Shown piece by piece: positions 43,101 to 50,806 of a stretch of DNA of 64,000 nt. Both the position numbers and the translations under genes were made by a program. The notes under the pieces were generated by a model that was not told the DNA's origin, did not search any database, and was given only the letters and a program-made list of their open reading frames with translations. Each line of letters begins with the position of its first letter. Position 1 is the first letter of the stretch. Origin of the DNA: Tropicimonas sediminicola. GTDB lineage: Bacteria; Pseudomonadota; Alphaproteobacteria; Rhodobacterales; Rhodobacteraceae. Location: NCBI RefSeq assembly GCF_900188335.1, contig NZ_FZOY01000010.1, forward strand, positions 124,001 through 188,000, read 5' to 3'.

Positions 43101-44954
43101 ATGGATATGCCCCCCTCTCCCGCCATGTCCTCGGGACCCGTCTGGGAGTACCTCAGACGGCTGCTCGAGGAGACCTCCGGCATCTCGGATGGCAAGGTCG
43201 CCGACTACATCCCGGAACTCGCGAAGGCGGACCCCGAGGATTTCGCCATTGCCATCGCCACGGTGGATGGCACGGTCTATTCCGCCGGCTGCGACGAGCG
43301 CGAATTCACCATCCAGTCGGTGTCGAAGCCGTTCCTCTTTGCCCACGCAATCGAGACCCACGGCATCGGGGCCGTGTTGCGGAAGGTCGGCGTCGAGCCG
43401 ACCGGCGATCCGTTCAACTCGATCGTTCTGGACGACCTGAACAATCGTCCCTTCAACCCGATGGTCAACGCGGGCGCCATCGCGATGGCGGAGATGCTCG
43501 CGGCAAGGACGCCGGACGCGCGGCAGGCGGAACTGCTGGAGATGTTCGGCAAATTCGCCGGCCGCGGCCTCGGGATCGACGAGGCCGTCTATCGCTCCGA
43601 GAGCGAGACCGGGCACCGCAACCGCGCGATCGCCTACATGATGCTGAACTCGGGCATGATCGACGGACCGCCCGAAGAAGTCCTCGACATCTACTTCCGG
43701 CAATGCTCCGTCGGGGTCACCACCCGCGACCTCGCGGTGATGGCCTCGACCCTCGCCGCGCATGGCCGCAACCCGGTGACCGGCGCGCGTGTGCTTGCCC
43801 CGGACACCGTGCGGGACGTCCTGTCTGTCATGGCGACCTGCGGCATGTACGATTACGCGGGTCAGTGGATGTTCGACGTAGGCCTGCCGGCCAAGAGCGG
43901 CGTGTCCGGCGCAATCATCGCCGTCCTCCCAGGCCAGCTCGGCATCGCGGTCTATTCGCCGCGGCTCGACAGCGTGGGCAACTCGATCCGCGGTGTCGAG
44001 GTCTGCAAGCGCCTCGCCCGGGATTTCAGCCTGCACGCCTATATCGACCGGTCAGACACGCGCGGCGTTGTCCGTCGCCGCTATCGGGGCGACGAGGTCC
44101 GCTCCAATCGCGTGCGCTCCCGGCGGGAGCTCGACGCGCTCTCCGAGCGGGGCCGGGAGATCGTCGTGATCGAGGCGCAGGGGCCGTTGTTCTTCGGCTC
44201 CGCCGAACGGCTCATCCGCAAGACCGCCGCCTTCGCGCAGGACGCCCGCGTCGCGATCGTCGACTTCCGGCGGGTCGCATATGTCGACGGGGCCGCAACG
44301 ACACTACTGGGCGAGCTGGTGCTGGACCTCGCGCGCCGCGGCTGCCGGGTCGTCTTTACCGACGTGAAGGGCAACGCCAACCTCGCCGGGTTCGAGACGG
44401 CGCTTGCCGACAAGCTGGAGACCGACCAGTGCGAACTGGAAAGCGACATCGACCGCGCCCTCGAGGCCGCCGAGGATGCCATCCTCGCCGAGGCCGGGCA
44501 GGCAGGCCCGCGCGAACGGCTCGCACTGGCGGAGCTGGAGCTGTTCCAGGGGCTGGGCAAGGAGGATCTGGCCGCGCTGGAAGGCTCCATCAGCAGCTAC
44601 CAGTTCGACAGCGGCGAAACGATCCTGCGGGCGGGGGATGACGCCCAGCTCATCTTCATCGTCGCGCGGGGATCGGTCAGCATCCTCGTCGGCTCCGACA
44701 CTGCGACGGGGCGCAGGGTCGCCTCCGTCGGGCCGGGACAGAGCTTCGGCGAGATGGCCCTGCTCGATGGCGGCAAACGCTCCGCCGATGTCCGGGCCGA
44801 TACGCCGGTTCTGGCCTACGGAATCGCGGTCGAGGAACTGCGCCGCCTCTTCGATGCCCGCCCGCAGATCCTCACCACGATCTACGCCAACATCATCCGC
44901 TCGATCTCCAGCCGGCTCAGGAACGCCAACGACCACCTCCGCGCCCTGCAATAG
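43101..44954 (+). CDS. glsA: Glutaminase A fused to STAS and cyclic-nucleotide-binding domains
   Basis: A 617-residue cytoplasmic protein. Residues ~10-320 are a complete serine-dependent glutaminase that hydrolyses glutamine to glutamate and ammonia; the catalytic S73-x-x-K76 lies in IQSVSKPF, and NPMVNAGAIA and GHRNRAIAYMM are diagnostic. Residues ~350-455 are a STAS domain (FFGSAERLIRKTAAF, VAIVDFRRVAYVDGAATTLL). Residues ~480-600 are a cNMP-binding domain (GLGKEDLAALEGSISSYQFD, GQSFGEMALLDGGKRSADVR) with the FGEMALL...RSADV phosphate cassette. Ordinary GlsA is only ~310 residues, so the tail doubles its size. It is divergent from a SulP transporter with the same tail. The ATG at 43101 has only a weak ribosome binding site; 43107 is possible. 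Confidence 0.92.
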   Translation: MDMPPSPAMSSGPVWEYLRRLLEETSGISDGKVADYIPELAKADPEDFAIAIATVDGTVYSAGCDEREFTIQSVSKPFLFAHAIETHGIGAVLRKVGVEPTGDPFNSIVLDDLNNRPFNPMVNAGAIAMAEMLAARTPDARQAELLEMFGKFAGRGLGIDEAVYRSESETGHRNRAIAYMMLNSGMIDGPPEEVLDIYFRQCSVGVTTRDLAVMASTLAAHGRNPVTGARVLAPDTVRDVLSVMATCGMYDYAGQWMFDVGLPAKSGVSGAIIAVLPGQLGIAVYSPRLDSVGNSIRGVEVCKRLARDFSLHAYIDRSDTRGVVRRRYRGDEVRSNRVRSRRELDALSERGREIVVIEAQGPLFFGSAERLIRKTAAFAQDARVAIVDFRRVAYVDGAATTLLGELVLDLARRGCRVVFTDVKGNANLAGFETALADKLETDQCELESDIDRALEAAEDAILAEAGQAGPRERLALAELELFQGLGKEDLAALEGSISSYQFDSGETILRAGDDAQLIFIVARGSVSILVGSDTATGRRVASVGPGQSFGEMALLDGGKRSADVRADTPVLAYGIAVEELRRLFDARPQILTTIYANIIRSISSRLRNANDHLRALQ

Positions 44955-44965
44955 CAAATCAGGAC

Positions 44966-44987
44966 TTGGCAAACATTCCGCTGCCAA
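44966..44987 (+). repeat. Inverted repeat between glutaminase and DUF3365 genes
   Basis: TTGGCA-N10-TGCCAA, with perfect 6-bp arms, begins 12 bp after the glutaminase stop and 109 bp before the next start. There is no T-run. It may be an operator for the signalling operon or a weak 3' hairpin. Confidence 0.35.
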
Positions 44988-45095
44988 AGATACTCGCGGA
45001 AGCTAATTTTCTTTCCCGTTCAGGCGATCGAAGCGCATTTTCCTGCTTCGCCCACCGAAATACATGGTGCCATTCGATACAATTCCGGAGCCGTC

Positions 45096-45845
45096 ATGCC
45101 CCGTATCTTTCTGATTTCGCTTACGTCCCTCCTCCTGTCCACCGCGCCGCAAGCCGCGCGCACGGACACCGGCGACCAGCACCTGATCGACAGCGGCAAC
45201 CGTCTGGCGGCAGTCCTCCGGGCCGGGCGCAGCGTGGTGTCCGAGAACCAGGCGCTCATCAATGACCCGGCCATCGGCGACAAGGGGCTGACGCCCGAGG
45301 CATTTCTGGAGCAGGTGGTTGCGACCTATGCCGCGACCCATGGCGAGCCGCCGGTGACCGACGGACTGACGGAGCTTCAGACCCGGCTGACAGAGGCGCA
45401 GCTCGCGGCGATGGGGGAAGTGATCGCCGAGGCGCAGGATCAGCTCAACGACCCGGACATCGGCTTCAAGGGTTTCATTCCCGCGATCTTCGCCCGGCTG
45501 ACCAATGAGCGTTTTGGCGAGAAGGTGGGCGACCTGGCCAGCATCAAGGTGACGGCCCCGCCCCACCTCGTGCGCAACCGCAAGGCCCGCCCGGATGCAT
45601 GGGAGGCGGCGGTGATCGAGCAGCGCTTCCTGTCGTCGGACTGGCAGACGGGCGCGAGTTTCGAGGAGAGGACCGATGGCGGCGACGGCGAGGTCTTCCG
45701 GATGCTGCTGCCGGAGTATTACAGCGCCTCCTGCCTGAGTTGCCACGGACAGCCGGCCGGCGAAGTCGACGTGACGGGCTTTCCGAAGGAAGGCGGCGCC
45801 GAGGGCGACCTGGGCGGCGCGATCTCGATCACGCTGAAGCCGTGA
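45096..45845 (+). CDS. Periplasmic monohaem sensor protein, Tll0287/DUF3365 family
   Basis: A 249-residue exported protein with a signal peptide of about 20 residues (FLISLTSLLLSTAPQAA). The mature part matches the Tll0287-like/DUF3365 domain, ending in YYSASCLSCHGQPAGEVDV with a single CxxCH haem-attachment motif and then GDLGGAISITL. Family members are PAS-like haem proteins, often fused to or encoded beside signalling proteins, and are thought to sense redox state or a small ligand. The stop overlaps the GTG start of the histidine kinase by 4 bases, so the two are made together and probably work as sensor and transmitter. The ligand is unknown. Confidence 0.87.
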   Translation: MPRIFLISLTSLLLSTAPQAARTDTGDQHLIDSGNRLAAVLRAGRSVVSENQALINDPAIGDKGLTPEAFLEQVVATYAATHGEPPVTDGLTELQTRLTEAQLAAMGEVIAEAQDQLNDPDIGFKGFIPAIFARLTNERFGEKVGDLASIKVTAPPHLVRNRKARPDAWEAAVIEQRFLSSDWQTGASFEERTDGGDGEVFRMLLPEYYSASCLSCHGQPAGEVDVTGFPKEGGAEGDLGGAISITLKP

Positions 45846-48520
45846 GCATCGGCCTCGACATCCGGCGGATCGCCTCCAACCGCATCCCGCTCCACATCGG
45901 CTCGCTCACCGCCGTCCTGCTGGGCGCGCTCGTGATCTCCACGGTCATTGTCGCCTACGAGTTCACTGCCAACCAGAAGCGTATCTCCGAAGCGACGGCA
46001 CGGTTTCACCGGCTTCAGGTCGCGGCGGAGGCCGAGCGCCATTTCGGCACCATGCGCTATTGGCTCACCGAACTGGCCGTCAGCCTGCTGACCCTGTCCG
46101 AGCAGCGCGCCGAGGAGGCCCGCGCCCAGCTGAGCGACAGTCTCGAGGGGCTCGGCAGCTTCGCCCCGGCCCCGGCAGAGAGGATCGCCGAGGCGGTCGA
46201 CGGCTACTGGGACAGCTCGATCGCCGCCGTGGACGCCTATACCGACGGCAACCGGATCATCGGCAACACCCTGATGGCGCAGACCCGCCAGCAGAGTGCT
46301 GCGGTGACCGAGGAGTTCGCGGCGCTGGTCAGCGCACTGGCGGAAGAGGCCGACGCTGCGAACGCCACGGCGGCCAACGCCTCCGTTGCCGCCAAGCGGC
46401 GCGCGCTCATGGCCTGTCTCGCCATCGTGGCGACCGGAGCGCTGGCAACTGTCTGGGTGTTGCGCCGGATCCTGGGACCGCTCGGCCGGATCGATGCCGC
46501 GATGGCCGACATCCGGGCCGGGCAGCCGCCGCAAGACCTCCCGCCCGAGGGCCCCGACGAGTTCGGGCGGCTCTCCCGCACCCTGCGCGACCTGCACGAG
46601 ACCCAGCAGGCGCGGCGCGAGCTGGAGGCTGCCGCGGCCGAGCAGTGGCGGACTGTGCTCACGGCCATCGAGACAATTCCGGACGGCTTTGCGCTCTATG
46701 ACGAGGACGACCGGCTGGTGCTGCGAAACCAGAGGTTCGTCGAGATGTTCCCGAGCGCGGCGGGTCTTGCAGACGACGCGCGATACGGCGACTTCCTCGA
46801 TGCCGCAATGGCCGCGGGCGAGGTCGATCTCGGTGGCGCCGCTGCCGCGGAGTGGAAAGCCGGCCGTCTCGCCCGCCACGCCGACCCGACGGGCTCGCGG
46901 GAGGAAGTTCCCTACACCGGTGGCTGGATGATGGTCACCCGGCGCAAGACCCCGGACGGCGGGACGGTCTGTGTCTATTCCGACATCACCGAGTTGCGCC
47001 GGCGCCAGAGCGATCTGGAAACCGCGCGGCAGGAGGCCGAGACGGCCAACGAGTCCAAGAGCCGGTTCCTTGCCTCGATGAGCCACGAGCTGCGCACGCC
47101 ACTCAACGCGATCATCGGCTATTCCGAGATGCTGATCGAGGATGCCGAGGACGGCGGCGACACCTCGACGGTGCCCGACCTCGAACGGATCATGGCCTCC
47201 GGCAGGCACCTGCTCTCCCTGATCAACGACATTCTCGACCTCTCCAAGATCGAGGCCGGGAAGATGGAGCTGCATGTCGAGCGGGTCGACGTGCCCCAAC
47301 TCGTCCGCGATGTGGAGGCCACCGTCGCCCCGCTGATCGCCCGAAATGGCAACACCCTCGAGGTTGCGATCGCGCCCGACGTCGGCGAGATCGACACCGA
47401 CCACACCAAGCTGCGGCAGAACCTGTTCAACCTTCTGTCGAACGCCGCAAAGTTCACCGAGAACGGGCGGATCGCGCTCGGCGTCCGCTCCGAAGGCGGC
47501 TTCATCCGCTTCGACGTCCGCGACGAGGGGATCGGCATGACGGAGGAGCAGCTCGGCCGCCTGTTCAAGCCGTTCTCCCAGGCCGAAAGCTCCACTTCCA
47601 GCGTCTACGGCGGCACCGGGCTCGGCCTTTCGATCGTGCGCAGCTTCACAGAGATGATGGGAGGCGATGTCTCGGTCACGTCGGAGCCGGGCAAGGGATC
47701 GTGCTTCACCCTGCGCCTGCCCGAAAGCGCCGCGGCCGTCAGCGGTCGGGACGCGGAGGACGCCGCCTTTGCCGTGCTGATCATCGACGACGACACCGCG
47801 GCCCTGTCCTCCATGGCCGAATACGTGCGCGCGCAGGGCTACAAGGTCTATGCCGCCTGCGATGCCCAGACCGGGCTCGACCTCGCCCGGACCCGGCGGC
47901 CGGACGTGATCCTGCTCGACGTCATCATGCCCGAGCGCGACGGCTGGTCGGTGCTGCGCGAGCTGAAAAAGGATCCGGCCCTGTGCGAGACGCCGGTGAT
48001 CCTCGTCTCGGTCGTCACCGACAGGGACATGGGCCTCGCGTTCGGTGCGGTCGACCACATGGTCAAGCCCGTCGACCCGGCCAGATTGATCGAACGTATC
48101 AACAGGCTGGTCGGAGAGCGCTCCCGCGAGGTGCTCATCGTCGACGACGACCCCGCGACCCGCGCCCTGTTCCGCCGTCTGCTGGTGCGCGAGGGCTGGT
48201 CGGTGCGGGAGGCCGCCGACGGCGCTCGCGCGCTGGCGCTAATCGGCGAGGAGGCGCCCGGACTGGTGGTGCTCGATCTCATGATGCCCAACATCGACGG
48301 CTTCGAGGTGCTGCGGAGGCTGCGCGCCGCCAGCGGGTCGGCGGACATTCCCGTGATCGTCGCAACCTCGAAGGACCTGACCCGCCGCGAGATCGAATGG
48401 CTTGGCGATCACGCGAGGGAGGTCGTCCAGAAGGGCGCGGACGGCCGGTCTGACCTGCTCGCTGCGATCCAGCGCCATGTCGGCCACGCCCCCGATACTG
48501 CAGGAGACACCCACCCATGA
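45842..48520 (+). CDS. Membrane hybrid histidine kinase (HAMP-PAS-HisKA-HATPase-REC-REC)
   Basis: An 892-residue sensor kinase. Transmembrane helices are at about residues 19-40 and 184-204, flanking a helical periplasmic domain. Then come HAMP (~205-258), PAS (~265-385), HisKA with the phospho-acceptor H415 (SMSHELRTPLNAIIGYSEML), HATPase (NLLSNAAKF, GTGLGLSIV), and two receiver domains with likely phospho-acceptors D693 and D812. The GTG start overlaps the preceding stop in GTGA. The periplasmic part probably meets the haem protein encoded just upstream. The output is likely the lone receiver and the REC-cyclase that follow. Confidence 0.9.
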   Translation: MSIGLDIRRIASNRIPLHIGSLTAVLLGALVISTVIVAYEFTANQKRISEATARFHRLQVAAEAERHFGTMRYWLTELAVSLLTLSEQRAEEARAQLSDSLEGLGSFAPAPAERIAEAVDGYWDSSIAAVDAYTDGNRIIGNTLMAQTRQQSAAVTEEFAALVSALAEEADAANATAANASVAAKRRALMACLAIVATGALATVWVLRRILGPLGRIDAAMADIRAGQPPQDLPPEGPDEFGRLSRTLRDLHETQQARRELEAAAAEQWRTVLTAIETIPDGFALYDEDDRLVLRNQRFVEMFPSAAGLADDARYGDFLDAAMAAGEVDLGGAAAAEWKAGRLARHADPTGSREEVPYTGGWMMVTRRKTPDGGTVCVYSDITELRRRQSDLETARQEAETANESKSRFLASMSHELRTPLNAIIGYSEMLIEDAEDGGDTSTVPDLERIMASGRHLLSLINDILDLSKIEAGKMELHVERVDVPQLVRDVEATVAPLIARNGNTLEVAIAPDVGEIDTDHTKLRQNLFNLLSNAAKFTENGRIALGVRSEGGFIRFDVRDEGIGMTEEQLGRLFKPFSQAESSTSSVYGGTGLGLSIVRSFTEMMGGDVSVTSEPGKGSCFTLRLPESAAAVSGRDAEDAAFAVLIIDDDTAALSSMAEYVRAQGYKVYAACDAQTGLDLARTRRPDVILLDVIMPERDGWSVLRELKKDPALCETPVILVSVVTDRDMGLAFGAVDHMVKPVDPARLIERINRLVGERSREVLIVDDDPATRALFRRLLVREGWSVREAADGARALALIGEEAPGLVVLDLMMPNIDGFEVLRRLRAASGSADIPVIVATSKDLTRREIEWLGDHAREVVQKGADGRSDLLAAIQRHVGHAPDTAGDTHP

Positions 48521-48882
48521 CCAAGATCCTGATTGTCGAGGACAACGAGATGAATCTCGACATGCTGACACGCCGGCTGACCCGCAAGGGCTTCGTCGTC
48601 GTCTCCGCCGGCGACGGCGCCGCCGGTGTCGCCATGTGCCAGCAGGAAGCGCCCGATGTGGTGCTGATGGACATGAGCCTGCCAGTGATGGACGGCTGGA
48701 CGGCGACCCGAACGCTCAAGGCCGACGCTGCGACCGCCGCAATCCCGGTCGTCGCGCTGACCGCCCACGCGATGCAGGCCGACCGCGACAAGGCGATGGA
48801 AGCCGGCTGTGACGCCTTCGCCACCAAGCCCATCGACCTGCCGGACCTGCTGTCGACCATCGAACGCCTCGCGTCCGGCTGA
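48517..48882 (+). CDS. Single-domain response regulator (CheY/DivK-like)
   Basis: A 121-residue lone receiver domain: ILIVEDNEMNLDMLTRRL (acidic pair), the phospho-acceptor Asp in VVLMDMSLPVMDGW, the switch Thr in ALTAHAMQADRDKA, and Lys in FATKPID. The sequence is DivK-like. With no output domain, it probably acts as a phosphate shuttle or by protein contact. The start overlaps the hybrid kinase stop in ATGA and it ends 4 bp before the cyclase gene, placing it between kinase and cyclase in a phosphorelay. Confidence 0.9.
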   Translation: MTKILIVEDNEMNLDMLTRRLTRKGFVVVSAGDGAAGVAMCQQEAPDVVLMDMSLPVMDGWTATRTLKADAATAAIPVVALTAHAMQADRDKAMEAGCDAFATKPIDLPDLLSTIERLASG

Positions 48883-48886
48883 TCCC

Positions 48887-50407
48887 ATGACCTTCGGCAA
48901 CGAAATCCGCCGCAAGGCCCTGTTGATCCGCATCGCCCAGCGGCTGTCCGGCCCGGCCGAGGCGATCGCCGGGTTCCAGGACATCGTGCTGGAGGAGTTG
49001 CGCAAGTCCGGCCCCAACGATGCGCTGGCCGACGCGCTCAAGGTGCAGGTCGCCGCCCATGACCTTCTCGCCCGGGTGGAGGCCATCAAGAACGGCGACG
49101 AGCAGCCCACCGACAAGAACCGCCTGCGCCATGACCTGCGCACGCCGGTCAATGCGATCCTCGGCTATTCGGAGCTGATCGTGGAGGATTTCGGCGACGA
49201 GATCGCGCCCTCTGTCCTCGCGGACATCCGCACCGTCATCGGCGAATGCGCCATCCTGGTGAGCCAGATCGACCGGGTGCTGGACGTGAACCCCGACAGC
49301 TCGATGACCGGGATCGACTCCCTGACCGCGCATTCGCTCGAACAGACCCTGTCGATCGCCCATCGCAACCGCGAGGAGATGAAGGGCCGCATCCTCGTGG
49401 TGGACGACACCGCCCAGAACCGCGACCTCCTGAAGCGTCAGCTGGTCCGGCAGGGCCACGAGGTGGTCGCCGCCGCGTCGGGAACCGAAGCGCTTGCCAT
49501 GATCGCGCGCGAGGACTTCGATCTCGCGCTGGTCGACATCCTGATGCCGGACCTGAACGGGATCGAGCTGCTGGCCCGCCTGAAGGCAAACGAGGACTGG
49601 CGCCAGATCCCGGTGATCATGGTGTCGGGCCTCAACGAGATCCACGCGGTGACACGCTGCATCGAGGCCGGCGCCGAAGACTACCTTGAGAAACCCGTCG
49701 ACCAGGTGCTTCTCGAGAGCCGCGTGCGGGCCTGCCTCGAAAAGCGTCGCTGGCAATTGCGGGAGCGGGAATACATCGCGCAGATCGAGTACGAGCGCGA
49801 CCGCGCAGACGCCCTGCTGCACACCATGCTGCCGGCACCGGTCATCCAGCGGCTGCGAGACGGCGAGGACGTGATCGCCGACAGGTTCGAAACCGCGACC
49901 GTCGTCTTTGCCGATATTGTCGACTTCACCCCGATGGCCGCCAGCATGCCGCCGGCCGACCTGGTGAAGCGCCTGACCAGCGTCTTCCTCGCCTTCGACG
50001 ACATCGCGCACGAGCACGGCATCGAGAAGATCAAGACCATCGGGGATGCCTACATGGCGGCCTGCGGCATCCCGGAACCGCGCGAGGACCACGCGCACCG
50101 CTCACTCGATTTCGCCCGCGATCTCATCCGCGCGACATCGGATCAGACCGAGGCGCTTTCGATCCGCGTCGGCATGCATTGCGGTCCGGTGATCGCGGGC
50201 CTCGTGGGGCGCGTCCGGTTCGTCTACGACATCTGGGGCGAGACGGTGAACCTCGCGAGCCGGCTGGAAGCCACCGGCGAGCCCGGGCGCATTCACCTGT
50301 CGGCCCCGGCATTCCGCCTTCTGGAGGACGCGTTCGAAAGCGCCCCCGACGCCCGGGTGCAGACCCTGAAGGGCATCGGAGAGATCCAGACCTTCGTGGT
50401 CGATTGA
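48887..50407 (+). CDS. HisKA-REC-class III nucleotide cyclase, predicted adenylate cyclase
   Basis: A 506-residue cytoplasmic protein with three domains. Residues ~60-130 look like a HisKA dimerisation domain (RLRHDLRTPVNAILGYSE, H82), but no HATPase domain follows. Residues ~165-285 are a receiver with likely phospho-acceptor D217 (LVDILMPDLNG). After a helical linker, residues ~335-500 form a class III cyclase domain: metal Asp D343 and D346 (FADIVDF), K383 in KTIGDAYM and D448 in YDIWG, the pair that selects ATP over GTP, and the transition-state residues N455 and R459. I therefore predict cAMP synthesis controlled by phosphorylation. It ends the four-gene signalling operon. Confidence 0.9.
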   Translation: MTFGNEIRRKALLIRIAQRLSGPAEAIAGFQDIVLEELRKSGPNDALADALKVQVAAHDLLARVEAIKNGDEQPTDKNRLRHDLRTPVNAILGYSELIVEDFGDEIAPSVLADIRTVIGECAILVSQIDRVLDVNPDSSMTGIDSLTAHSLEQTLSIAHRNREEMKGRILVVDDTAQNRDLLKRQLVRQGHEVVAAASGTEALAMIAREDFDLALVDILMPDLNGIELLARLKANEDWRQIPVIMVSGLNEIHAVTRCIEAGAEDYLEKPVDQVLLESRVRACLEKRRWQLREREYIAQIEYERDRADALLHTMLPAPVIQRLRDGEDVIADRFETATVVFADIVDFTPMAASMPPADLVKRLTSVFLAFDDIAHEHGIEKIKTIGDAYMAACGIPEPREDHAHRSLDFARDLIRATSDQTEALSIRVGMHCGPVIAGLVGRVRFVYDIWGETVNLASRLEATGEPGRIHLSAPAFRLLEDAFESAPDARVQTLKGIGEIQTFVVD

Positions 50408-50806
50408 GCGCGCCTCGTCGCAAACCGCATCACGCAATGCACCGCCCATCCCGACGGCAGTGCAAAACGTCTTCGAAGGCCGTTCCGGATCTTCCTGCGG
50501 GTCGCGGCGAAGTCGGCAAGGTCGGGCGCTTGGCAAAGATCCTCCCGCCAATCCCGAGTCGCTCGGTCGCTCCTCAGAGAATCTGCACGGGGTGCGGCAA
50601 CCGGATCGAGTTGCGCCCGGAAACTCTTTGCAAGGGGTGATGCGGCGAGGAAGCCTTGCGGCTCCTGGCAAAAGGCACGGGGCAGCTACAGCCGATCTCT
50701 TCACAGCCCGAAGAGCAGCAACACTAGATCTGGAATGATGGTTCTGAATATGGATAAGTGCCCGGACACGTTGCCGCAGGCCGCGGCGAACCACAGAGAG
50801 GGCGTC
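50408..50806. other. Intergenic region before the peptide-type ABC operon
   Basis: This gap of 399 bp must contain the promoter of the ABC operon. An AT-rich run at 50741-50760 (GTTCTGAATATGGATAAGTG) is the best promoter candidate. The left part is ordinary GC-rich sequence with no recognisable gene or strong terminator. Confidence 0.45.

Noticed and set aside
45719-48058. Minus-strand open frame of about 780 codons
   Set aside because: Antisense to the hybrid histidine kinase; no recognisable domain.
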